64,000 nucleotides of DNA from Petrosia ficiformis. Its lineage: Eukaryota > Porifera > Demospongiae > Haplosclerida > Petrosiidae. Both the position numbers and the translations under genes were made by a program. The DNA lies in assembly GCA_947044365.1 (NCBI GenBank), contig OX345640.1:4514001-4578000 (forward strand). Direction: 5' to 3'. The notes beneath the pieces were generated by a model. That model was not told the DNA's origin. It searched no databases and saw nothing but the letters and a program-made list of their open reading frames with translations. Position 1 is the stretch's first letter, and each line of letters opens with the position of its first letter. Shown piece by piece: positions 23,428 through 34,198 of the stretch.

Positions 23428-26400
23428 CTAGACTACACACAGAGCCTCCACTGAGTGAAGGGTGTGGTTGTTTACAGCAGATAGTCCAAGAAAACTAGCA
23501 CCTGCAAACAAACACACCACTTTCAAATAACACAAGTTGACAAATTGTTATCTGAATGACTACACAATTAACGAATGGTATATGTATATGTAGGAATGAT
23601 AAGTATAATGTTGTTGTCAAGGACATTTGGATGCTTGTTATCTACAATGTTGGGAGCTTCTTCATGTAGCAGTCATTGCATCACATCATACATTCTAGAC
23701 AGTATCATTGTATGGGGTTTTGTTACTATAAATGGTGGGTGGGTTGTGGTTTTGTTACTAGTGACTACTACATGAAAAAACTCCCGACATTGTAAAGTCT
23801 GTTCACATTCACTATGTCCTCAAATTATGATGTAATGACTTTATATGTAATATAGTGTATAGTTTAATGCCATAAGGTTAATACATGATTATACTGTAAC
23901 TCAATAATGAAGCAATGGATTGAAATTTGACATACACAAAAAGAACAGGAAGCATAATTATCATGAAAATGGTGGAGCTAAAAAGATTGTTGGTCATTCC
24001 AAACTAAAGTTATGAACATTTTTCTGAGGACAAAGTGAATGTGGATGACCTATAGATAACATACAATGTTGTTTCCCCAATTTAGGCATCATATAGTCAA
24101 TGATCATTGTCTTCTATTTTTTTTTACAAATCTAAAAATGGTACAGTGTTCATGTACCACTAATTAACATTTCCAATGATTCACAATTATATAAAAATTA
24201 TTATACATAAACATACACGAATATTAACAAGTCCTCCATAAAAAAAAATTATATACTCATAGCCCCAAATAACAGGCTCTACTGGGAAATCGGAAATCTA
24301 GCAACACAGTCACACAATTTTACTAATCAGTTCACTGTTAATTATTATAATGGACCGAGTTGAATCCTAGTCTGTTTCTTACTACTTCAATTGCTAGAAA
24401 CTGAATTCTTGGTACTAACGGAAAGTAAACAGACCAGATATCATATGTTTAATACAACTGAGTACTTACCAATTATTGTATTCTCATCTGAATAATCCTT
24501 GGAAGAATCAATTCTAAAAAATGGATGACAAATGGATTATACATGTATATTACAATATTCTAGTGTGCTAACCCTTGAAGAGTCACATATTGGGTAATGA
24601 TATTTATAATATTAGTCTATTGTGCTTACTGTGCTAGCCCCTCCTCCTTTTACTAGCAGAAGAGTCACATATTGGGTTATGCCTATTAGTCTATTGTGCT
24701 TATTGTGCTATCCCCATCTCCTTTTTAGTAAGCTGATTGGACTTACAAATAAAATTTACATGCATTTTGAAATATTATAATCTCTTTGTTTCACTATCTG
24801 TCCATTCATCCTGTCAAGGATTACAAAAGTCTTCTATATTTCATTAAAACATACTCTTGTATTGTATCCCACATTTAAAGCTACACATGTACTTCCTTCA
24901 TTAGTTCATGCACACATTCTTTGATCAAGTCATGTCCATTATTCTATCAACCCCCCTTCCACTAACATTAGTGAACTGTCATGACATCATATAGAGGTTG
25001 AATCAATACAATTATGGTATGGAGTGAAATACCCATACATGTACATGCTACATGTAAGTATAGTAAAAAGCTTACTAAAAGAGTTACATGTAAATAAAGC
25101 CATAATGCCTTACTAAAAGGGATTTTAGTTACAGCTACATGTATACTTAACTAAAACAACACTAAGTACATGTAGCATGTACATGTGTGGGTATTTCACT
25201 ATTTGATCAACCCCCTTACTCTATTCTGACAAATCAAACTTGTAGTCTCCTTAGTTTTTCAATGATTTGTGTATCTTTTCCTCTTTAATAGTGGCTTGAA
25301 ATTTTGCTCAACCATAATCAGTATGATGAGGGATACTAACTAACAGTAATCTAACACATTGCATAATCTTTCAGACTAATTACTGTAACGAGCACAGTCA
25401 GGACGAGACCCCTCGCCTATGTGGCAAAGGAGTACAAACTATAATTTTTTTCTAAATAATTATAATATGCAAAAGATTATATAATAATTATATATCATTG
25501 CTCATTTGTATGGTCATATAATAATGAAACATTTGCATGTACTTCAGATGGTTTAGTTTGTGTACGAAACGTATAAAGTAATAAAATTGTACTGGCATGC
25601 TAGTTTTTATAATAATATTTTAATAGTTATACAAACTAACATGTCAGTATATACATGTACTTATTAGTTTATAATTGAAAGATTTTAGTATGATTATACT
25701 AGTCTCTTCCTTGTCTATACTATAAGTCTTACATTTTAGTCTCTGTTTTATCTCAAAGAAGAAAGCTCCTCAATGAGTCTTGTGAAACGTTCTACAAAAA
25801 TAGGTCCTCAAAAACTGCTGAGAAAACAAACATTGCGAGTCACGTGCACAGCATATGACTTGAAAATTTTAAATAGGTGGAGCTAGAAAGTAATGGAGAA
25901 TGCTTGGAGCTAGTGCTCGATGTTGTAGCAACCACTACCACAATTGTGTTTGCTTTGATGTAGTGCTTTGCTAGCGATAGCCATGATACAAGACTAGTTA
26001 CATGTCATGTGTCCAGATGTCCCTAAGAATCTTCTCAAGTCTGGAAACAGTAACCGTGAGTTATAAAAATTGTGATAACTTTATAACCGAAAGGTTTTAG
26101 CAAAGCCCTCTTGTTATTTTTGATCTGCCAGTAGTTCATTGAAGCCACCAATGTTTGTATTTTCCCCAAAATTTTGCGAACACACACATACACAGACACA
26201 CAATATGATTACCATACCCTTCTGCCTATGCTTTGTGGCGAGGGTAATTAGCTATTAGCTTTTGTGGTAGGGAACTTTGACCTGTTATACATGTATACCA
26301 AATTCTACGATCTGATTGGTCAGAATAGGTAAGTATACATGTAGTATAAACATACAATATACATGTACATGTACATGTATAACTACAACTACATGTACTA

Positions 26401-29400
26401 GAGGTCACACTAAAACAACATGCACTGAGTCTACTATGAAGCAAGACTACTATTATGACTACAGCTATTGATTACTAGCATGTGATCACAGGACTACATT
26501 CTTGTTTTTCAGTCATACACTGGGTTTCACAAAGGAGGGGGGGAGGAAGAGGACCTCGGAGTTCCCCATTCATAAGTCCCCAACCAAAGTGAACAATCAA
26601 TTATATGTATCGAAACTCAAATTAAAATTGGCTTCAGATGTCACCAGAAGCAGCCTCACTGATTTTCAAAAAATTCTGGAGGAGGGAATAGGCAAAACCC
26701 TTTCACTGTATGACCTGCATGTCTATCAGACTTTTTGATAAGTTCATATGGTGTACCATTGGCCCAAAGAGCTTCTTACATGTATTTGGCACTGCACAGT
26801 TCTCACTTTGAGCCAGATGGCACAGTTAATTATTATTGTCACTAACAGCATTAACTCTTTGTTAATTGGCTCAATTCCCATTGCCACACACACTAATCAT
26901 TATTGAGCCAATTTGGCCCATACTTCAAAACTTATCAAAAACTGTGATGTCTATCTTTTCCCTTCTATATACATGTACCTAAAATCCTGTGAGAAACCCC
27001 GACAGGATAGCCCCTTGGTAATAAGAAAAAATTCAATATAATGACACATCATTCTTACCTCATTAGTGTAGCAAAGTTATAGTCAACGATGAGTTTGTCA
27101 TACTGGCTACAGAACTTCCTCCATTTCTTTTAGTTATAGGAATAACAAGACGGAAATGTTATACATCGTCACTTACCACTTTAGCCTCATCAGACTTTAT
27201 ATCAACAGGAGTAATAATATCAATCTGAAACATATCAGTATGTGAATTATTCACATTTCACATTAGACAAATCTGTTTGTCAAACATAAGTCAATATAGT
27301 ATCATTAATAGACAATACTAAAGTCTGTTCACATTCACGATGTCCTCAAAAATGACTTTATATGTACTATTGTGTATAGTTTAATGTCATAAGGTTAATA
27401 CATGATTATACTATAACTCGATAATGAAGCAATGGATTGAGATTTGACATACACCAAAAAGAACGGGAAGTATAATTATATGAAAATGGTACAGGTAAAA
27501 AGATGGTTGGTCATTTCAAACTAAAGTTATGAGCATTTTTCTGAGGACAAGGTGAATGTGAATGACCTTTAGTATATGTATATGTTGTGTGTGTGTGTGT
27601 GTGTGTGTGTGTGGGGGGGTATACATGTACTATACACATGGATATATCACCATACTATTATTAGAATTTCAACAGATATCTGGATCTGCCAATTGTCCAA
27701 TTGAGAATGCTGTATTCAGAATTTCAGATATGTAGTGTTTGAATTATAGTTTGGGATTACATGGGTGGGGCTAATACCAACCTCACTTAATGGAAAATGC
27801 ACAGAACTGTTCGACAAGCTGCATGTATATGTAGTGCTGGACTATAAGTCGATATATTGATATATCTCGATATTAGCAAAGAATCAACAGTAATTATCGA
27901 TATATCGACCTTTTCTATAATTGAATATTTGTGGTATGTGCATGTACAATTACACATGTGGAAGTTACCAACGTGTAGATGCATTGAGTATTTGTGTATC
28001 TATGCTTCAAGTTCTGCCTTGGAGAGAGTTTTTAGCACATTAGTACACATTATGTCTAAGAAACACAGCTCCCTAAAACCAGAGAAGGTTTTTTAATTAT
28101 CTATAATATAATTATCGTTGTCTGTCTGTCTGTGAAATTCACCTGCAACAAAGACCCAGAAAATCACATATACGTAAGAAACCATGGCGACCACATTAAA
28201 CCGCGCCCATAAATTTGCAAATGGAGATGAGAAAAAGAGTTAAAAAGTTGTTTTAAAATACTCTAGCCTTCAGTAGGCAAATTGACAGATACTTTAACAG
28301 AAAGAAGAAGCAGAACTAGAATAGAAGATCAAGTTTGAGGAAATTACCATAACAACAGTATGTAGTGTCTATGTCTGCAATTGCTTGAATATATTTTGAA
28401 CAATTGTTACACAAACAGGAATACATGCTACACAGAGTGATAAGATGAAAGAGTCAAGGCAAAGACAGAGGCGTTTAGAACAGGAAAGACAGAGAAGATT
28501 GAACAGAGTCGGAGAGAGAGCGAGAGACGTATCATTTAGTTTATTCATTTATTAAACAAAAATTATAATACATTCATTTGTAGTATAAATATATAAATTT
28601 ATGATACTAGATAATAGTTCTTTTAAAGACCATACTACACTAGAACATACTACGCTTGCCTAGCTTAAACTGCCGAAGGCATGGTAGACAGAGTGATGAA
28701 GAAAGATAAGATGAGCATCTGTGCATTGTTGTTTATTCTTATTTTTGTCATTCATCATTACTCTTTCATCTTCATAATTTCTAATAATTTTTAAGCATTG
28801 ATTTATTTTATGACTATAACACTTTACAAGGACCTAGTGAAATGACGGCCAAAGGCCGTTATTTCGCTAGTTTTTATGAATGTAACAACAATATTATCAT
28901 CTCTTTCCATCATAATATTATATGCATATACAAACCTGTAAAGCCTGTTGTGTTTTCAAATAGTTGTATATCGATATAAAAATTGTAATATCGCCCAGCA
29001 CTATGTATATGTACACATGTACATGTACATTATGTAGCACAATATACATGTACATGTACAATGTTAGCTCTATTAACTTAGTCTATTGCATGCTGACAGA
29101 ACATGTAATCTAATGAAGGATCTGTCTCAATGATCAGTATAAATAATTTAAAAGTGTGCCATATTGCAACAAGATATCCAGATACCAATACTACTATCTG
29201 TTGAAACTCCATTATTTGTAATTGCCACATAATATATATATACAATCACAATAACCTTCAAGTCTTTGAATTGCTCTTGAAATTCTTTGTACATATTATC
29301 ATCATATCTATTGCATGTAAAAAAAATAAGTGTTTGAAATGTATAATCCTGTTTATACATGTAGTTATGTACATACTTCGTCAGTTTCAATTCCTTTGCA

Positions 29401-30092
29401 TCTCTAGCTTCAAGCAGCTAAGAAAAAATATATCAAATCAAAGTTAAAATTTACGAGGCCATGCTAGATTATATAGACTACATATAAAGGATTGGAAACA
29501 CCCACACATTCTTGTGCACTCTGTTGCCCCAGCTTGTCTTTTAATTTAATTTTGGCGGAACAATGGCTTGCAGTGGTCCTGATCCAACTGGTATGTGACA
29601 TTAATCTTCATTAGTATTGAAAATAAAACTTAATTCTTTTCTGGGGACATGGAGTACATCACAGATTATTCAGTGACACTATGGGATCACGTGCTGTTTT
29701 AAATCCCTTATACATTATAATCTATCCTTAAACCACATAGTGTGTCTTGGCCACCGTCTATATGAATTTTTAACAAGGTGCCAGAAATATTAAAACATTT
29801 ATAGGCATGCCAATAATAAAAATGCAATGTACCTTCATATGTGTCTCAGCATATTTCATAGCTTTCATTGCCCATATCTTCTCTAAAATTGGCTTCACAT
29901 AAACACAAAAAAAAAACAAATTATTATAATTATATTGAATATTCTAAAACATTAGACCTTACATCATTACTATAATCTTCTACATTACTGCTAAGAAGAG
30001 GAGATGCTCCTTCAATACCCTTTAAAAAAAAAGTAAATATAAGTCAACATTCTGCTACTAGTTGCACATACCAACTCCTTCCCCAAGTCCAT
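23428..30092 (-). CDS. PBDC1: PBDC1-family protein; C-terminus uncertain
   Basis: Eight exons join in phase on the minus strand: 30072-30092, 29963-30019, 29833-29880, 29377-29417, 29256-29307, 27177-27224, 27059-27126 and 24470-24513 (126 codons plus one base). The product matches human PBDC1 (CXorf26) along its length: IWAMKAMKYAETHMK, KELKLTKYDDNMYKEFQEQF, KVKWRKFCSQYDKLI, VDYNFATLMR and YSDENTI. The start ATG (MDLGKEL) was chosen because it alone gives a phase-0 donor (GTATGT). The exon 3 acceptor is the second AG of TTAGAG. Intron 6 is only 50 bp. The conserved segment that follows in other animals (xPRIQFFAIEIARNRE) was not found downstream. A candidate last exon, 23428-23501, adds an unrelated tail beginning GASFLGLSAVNN, and is weak. 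The molecular function of the family is not established. Confidence 0.88.
23798..24052. mobile_element. MITE family 3 copy, nearly intact
   Basis: GTCTGTTCACATTCACTATG and AAAGTGAATGTGGATGACCT are inverted ends about 250 bp apart. The body has ATAGTGTATAGTTTAATGCC and AATGAAGCAATGGATTG. It is highly similar to 27322-27572. Confidence 0.85.
25025..25200. mobile_element. Foldback of family 5 type with ACATGT arms
   Basis: GTGAAATACCCATACATGTA at the left is inverted as TACATGTGTGGGTATTTCAC at the right. The interior has TTACTAAAAGGGATTTTAGTTA. It lies in PBDC1 intron 7. Confidence 0.75.
26502..26738 (+). CDS. Unassigned small ORF in PBDC1 intron 7
   Basis: 78 codons with mixed composition (LYVSKLKLKLASDVTRSSL near the middle), preceded by TTTTTCAG, and ending exactly at the border of a MITE family 2 copy. 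No homologue is recognised. It could be an exon of an unknown plus-strand gene, a decayed transposon fragment, or chance. Nothing around it supports a full gene. Confidence 0.15.
   Translation: MFFSHTLGFTKEGGRKRTSEFPIHKSPTKVNNQLYVSKLKLKLASDVTRSSLTDFQKILEEGIGKTLSLYDLHVYQTF
26731..26945. mobile_element. MITE family 2 copy in PBDC1 intron 7
   Basis: CTTTTTGATAAGTTCATATG and AAACTTATCAAAAACTG form the inverted ends, with TACCATTGGCCCAAAGAGCT in the body. Confidence 0.85.
27322..27572. mobile_element. MITE family 3 copy in PBDC1 intron 5
   Basis: GTCTGTTCACATTCACGATG and AAGGTGAATGTGAATGACCT form the inverted ends. It is close in sequence to 23798-24052. A GT microsatellite (27588-27613) follows. 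Confidence 0.85.
27832..29003 (+). mobile_element. hAT-superfamily element with perfect 8-bp target-site duplication
   Basis: The ends TAGTGCTGG (27832) and CCAGCACTA (to 29003) are inverted, and the flanks TGTATATG (27824-27831 and 29004-29011) are an exact 8-bp duplication, the hAT hallmark. Inside, 28007-28096 reads ASSSALERVFSTLVHIMSKK and SSLKPEKV, the C-terminal dimerisation motif of hAT transposases. The rest of the transposase is missing, so the copy cannot move by itself. A GC-rich hairpin, CTAGTGAAATGACGGCC / GGCCGTTATTTCGCTAG, sits at about 28833-28871. The element lies in PBDC1 intron 5. Confidence 0.93.
28007..28096 (+). pseudogene. hAT transposase C-terminal (hATC) remnant
   Basis: About 30 codons matching the hATC dimerisation region (S-x-x-ERVFST...SKKHSSLKPEKV), with a stop right after. 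The upstream RNase H-like core is absent. It is the only coding part left in the 1.17-kb element around it. Confidence 0.88.
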
Positions 30093-30431
30093 TTCTCACC
30101 ACCTGACTTGGAGCATGCGCAGTAGATACATTCTAATTTCGATACTACAGCCTGCGCCTGAGAATGGGGCTTTCATTTTTGCTGCATCATTCTCTGCTGA
30201 GTCATTCTCAAGTTCAACGGTCAATTTCTCCATGTTACCATAGCAACAAGGGACCATTGTTCCAGTGAACACAAGAAGTGAAGATAGAGTGAAGATAGAA
30301 GATATTTAGGTGTATTGTCTTCTTCAGTAGGACCTTACCACGGTGAGTATTGTTTAATTAATATTTCTATTCTCTTTTTAGTGACCGTATTTGTACTATT
30401 TTACTCTTTGTGATATTTTCTTGTCTACACC

Positions 30432-30433
<2 letters not shown>

Positions 30434-30495
<62 letters not shown>

Positions 30496-30499
30496 TATA

Positions 30500-30537
<38 letters not shown>

Positions 30538-30560
30538 CATATATAATTATATATATATAT
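30434..30560. repeat. (TA)n microsatellite with AATTA interruptions
   Basis: Runs of TA broken by TAATTATATA and GTATATA. Similar tracts occur at 33520-33600, 45215-45310 and 57567-57635. Confidence 0.97.
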
Positions 30561-31657
30561 GGGTTAGTAGACTCAGAAGTGTCATTAGCTTTCATTATTA
30601 AAACAATGAGCATGTTTATTTTGTGGTTGAGATTTGTCCATTAGTCAACCCAACAGTGACTTCACATCAGTAGTTGAAATGTGAACTGAAATAGTAGCTG
30701 ATGAGCTTTAGGTTGAGATTGGTGCTGATAGAAAGCAAAGAATCTACTATAGGTGGCTATGTTTGTTTGTTGTCAGTGTTCAAATTCTTCATTAAAATTA
30801 AAATAATCATCCCAAGTGTATGCATCTTATGTAATATGAGTGTATGGATGTCTACAGTACAATCTAGTATATTCATTATACAGTAACACACTTGTGTCCT
30901 TGTGTGTTTATACTCGTACAACCAGTTTATGTAGCATAGTGGAGGGAATGGATAGAGATTGTCTTCTTCGACCTTGATTCCAACCCCTTTCCTTCCTTGA
31001 AGTGATTTTATCATCAGAATCAGTGTTCTCTAAAGGTGACAGTATCCTTTCAGCCCCTTTATGAGCCCTTTCTTTATTGCAAAAATTCCCTAAGACAGGT
31101 TACCCTCCTCCTCCCATCCTACAGTACTGTTTGCAAATCAAACTTTTATATGATATATAAATGTAGGATCTGCTTGGAGCTATGTATGTCACTTAGTGTA
31201 CATGTATATCATAGGGAAGGATTGTTTTTTTTATATCTTCACATTGGTAGCACTTTGATAGAATCTTGTCTAGATATCTTATTGGATATAAATACAGTTG
31301 TGTAGTTTCACACAATGAAATTTGCATATCATGTTTTGTTTTTCTGTACTACACCAACTTGTGGTATTGTTTGATATTATTATAATATAGTACAAATGTA
31401 TACAGTTATGTATTGAAAGTGATGTCCGGAAACACACATGGAATGCTATGTTGTGGTTAGTAATTGACAAACTATGGATGCTTTACTGAAGTGTCATGTT
31501 ATGCATAATATAAATTGCAGGAAGTTGGTTTGTAAATATGCTAGTTAATTGATTAATGAAGATTACTGTCTATTTATGTATTGTGTTGCTTATCACTGTT
31601 TTCAATTTTCAAATTTGGAGTTTCACCTTCTTTAATGAAACTCTAATACATAAGTGC

Positions 31658-31849
31658 AAGGAGAAACAGCGGAATTGTGGAATTGGCGGAAATGACAGAA
31701 ATGGCTATATCATGCAGTACAATACTTGTACAAACCACAGAATACAATAATTTCATGCTTGATTGAGAACAAAAACATCCTAATATAACCCTAACAATGT
31801 CAGTACTCCTAACATTGCAACCATTTCCACCATTCCGCTGTTTCTCCTT
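31658..31849. mobile_element. Small foldback, AAGGAGAAACAGCGGAAT ends
   Basis: 18-bp perfect inverted ends (31658-31675 and 31832-31849) around about 155 bp. Part of the interior (ACAAACCACAGAATACAAT) recurs near 45940 and 56445. Confidence 0.85.
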
Positions 31850-32061
31850 TCCCAAAGCATAATGTGTACACGTACAAGTTAATATTTATTACACATTGAC
31901 ATTGTTTATGCTTGTTATAATTTCTCAGTTGATTACTAAAACAGTTAACTATTATCCTCACTAACCTAAAATCGCTTGTATACATGTACTGTATTTTATC
32001 AGGATTCAGGAGCGCACATAAAAGAAAAAGTGTAGGAGTGTGTAACTCCCTTGTAAATAAT

Positions 32062-32325
32062 TAAAAGCAAAACAGAGCATGTGCTAAACAAGTTACTATT
32101 TTTAGAATATACTGCTCACACTCATAATGCACTAGTACTTACCTTTAGTTCAATTTTCTTTTGAACTGTAGCCCTAAGTAGAATACGAGCTGGAGTTGTT
32201 ACTCTAAGTCTTGCAGCTATTCAAGGAGACCTTGGAGTTGTAGAAGACATTTTACTTAAGCATTATGGGTGTGGTCAGTAAAAATAGTAACTTGTTTAGC
32301 ACGTGTTTAGTTTTACTTTTTATTT
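32062..32325 (+). mobile_element. Foldback element carrying an ankyrin-repeat-like fragment
   Basis: Arms of about 65 bp, AAAAGCAAAACAGAGCATGT...CTCATAATGC and its inverted partner GCATTATGGGTGTGGTCAG...ACACGTG...TTTTACTTTT, enclose about 120 bp. That interior reads, in one frame, RIRAGVVTLSLAAIQGDLGV then VEDILLKHYG before a stop. This resembles one ankyrin repeat (T-L-x-L-AA-x-x-G-x-x-x-VV-x-x-LL). It could be gene-fragment capture by a MITE. The ankyrin assignment rests on about 26 residues. Confidence 0.65.
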
Positions 32326-32327
32326 AT

Positions 32328-32690
32328 TATGGCCCGTAGGGCCATCCCCATGATTGTTTTCCCACAGGTTTGAACTATATATATATATATTTATATGTTG
32401 GAAGTTATGTCATTCCCGAGCACTCGGTCAATTAATGGACGTGGCACATAAAAGAACGCGCGCTTAAGCTCGCAGAAAGAAAGCTGTGTAGAAACTGGAA
32501 CTAATAGCTAGCTATTCTGCCTGAAATATAATTCTAAAGTTCTACAAGGTCCTTTAAAAGGTAAACAGAGTACAGCTGTAGATAATGAAAATAATAACTA
32601 TAATAGGCTGATGTGTTTCAGGCATGATAAAGTTAGCCATGATTACTGAATGCTGGGCACCACAAAGCAATCATAGGGATACTTTTTTCC
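32328..32690 (+). mobile_element. MITE family 1 copy, forward
   Basis: ATGGCCCGTAGGGCCATCCC and CACAAAGCAATCATAGGGAT at the ends, with GTCATTCCCGAGCACTCGGT and GCATGATAAAGTTAGCCATG inside. It abuts the previous element. Confidence 0.9.
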
Positions 32691-33052
32691 CTATACATTG
32701 GTGTATATCTTGTTTATGTGGGAGTTGCACTCTCCTACATGTATTACCACTTTTTTCCTGTGGAAACTTACAGTTTGTTAAAAGTTGATATTCTAATAAA
32801 ATATAAATTAATAGTAATTTCAAAGTAATAATAGTATATGTGTATATTACATATGTACATTGTATCATAATTATATGTTTGATTTGTTTAGCCTATAATA
32901 GTAATAATAATAGGAAACTGTGAATTGTACTTTATATAATTATAGTATGTACATTTATGTACATTGTTTGTATTAGGGCTGAACTACATGTACATTTTTG
33001 TATCCAAATATTTGCATATAAAATTATTTGAATTTGCATGCTTACTTATAAC

Positions 33053-33445
33053 TAGGGCTGCAACGAATAGTAATTTTTGGTATCCGGATATTCACCTAGT
33101 TTAACGAACGAATATCAGGATATTCGCTTGCTTTCAGAGAAATTTTGTCATAACTCGTTTCTAGTGAGATATCAAATATTAGCTCACCATTTTGCTGTTA
33201 CCAGTTGTTATAGATGTTTATAACAACAGCCAAAGTTGTTTAAACTATCCATTCAGTACTTTACAGGTGTAGAAGCCGGTAACACGAAGCAAAAAACTTC
33301 TCTGTGGCCATTTTATTGCAATTATAATTTCACGTAGTCAATTTCATAAACAAACATTAAACAAATATCCAGATGCTAAAAATACGTTTGAATACAAAAA
33401 TAACGAGCGAATATCCAAACGGAGCAAATATTTGTTGTAGCCCTA
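33053..33445. mobile_element. hAT-type MITE with exact 8-bp duplication
   Basis: Ends TAGGGCTGCAACGAATA and TATTTGTTGTAGCCCTA are inverted. Both flanks read CTTATAAC (33045-33052 and 33446-33453). The 393-bp interior has no coding potential and alternates GAATAT and ATATCC motifs. Confidence 0.92.
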
Positions 33446-33548
33446 CTTATAACTGAATACCAACAAATACATTGTACATTTGAATACTGGATTAAATAAA
33501 TATTTGTTTCAGTCATACATGTATATATATATAATTATATATATATAT

Positions 33549-33603
<55 letters not shown>

Positions 33604-33616
33604 CATTGTATATATA

Positions 33617-33780
33617 CAGTGGTGTGGAAACAGCCAGTCATACAGGACATTGTCCGATAAATATAGTGAATGTCCAGTAAATTGAAACTGAGCTGTATAC
33701 AAAGTATATGAGGAGCAGGACAGGAGTGGTGAATATATGTCAAAATGTCCGGCAGTTAGCTCAATGTTTCCACACCCCTG
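33617..33780. mobile_element. MITE family 4 copy
   Basis: GTGGTGTGGAAACAGCCAGT and TGTTTCCACACCCCTG ends, set within a TA microsatellite, suggesting insertion into TA-rich DNA. Confidence 0.85.
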
Positions 33781-34198
33781 TATATATATATATATATAAT
33801 ATATATATATATGTGTGTGTGTGTGTGTACATGTATATGAATATATGTATGTTGTACATGTATATGAATATATGTATGTTGTGTATTGTATTCATAGTGC
33901 ATGTACTTATTATTACTACACAACTTGTTTACTCTTAGCTACATATAGGTTTAAAACAGTTGGAGGAAAAGGGAAGTCTCAGGAATTTCACTTAAAGTGA
34001 ACACATCATACATTAAACAACTTACGCATAAGAAACAGGATTATCAGGGAACGATACCTTCTCGCAAAATTGAACATTTCTAATACCCAAACAGAAAAGT
34101 CAGAAGTCAATACATAGTTACCATAGCAACTACACTACAAGCATATACATACAACAACACAGGCACCTTAATTTATTGTATTTTAATGTTATGGGACG

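Larger units (their letters stand above)
30093..34198. other. Interval between PBDC1 and beta-TrCP start codons
   Basis: The two genes diverge across about 4.1 kb. The segment 30290-30342 ends in a strong donor, ACCACG|GTGAGT, and could be a noncoding first exon of beta-TrCP, with an acceptor such as ACAACACAG near 34171. The remainder is TA microsatellite and the elements listed separately (31658, 32062, 32328, 33053, 33617). No other coding exon was recognised. Confidence 0.45.

Noticed and set aside
30090..30230. Alternative PBDC1 start MEKLTVELEN...
   Set aside because: Open for about 45 codons, but no donor in it joins exon 2 in frame. The ATG at 30092 does.
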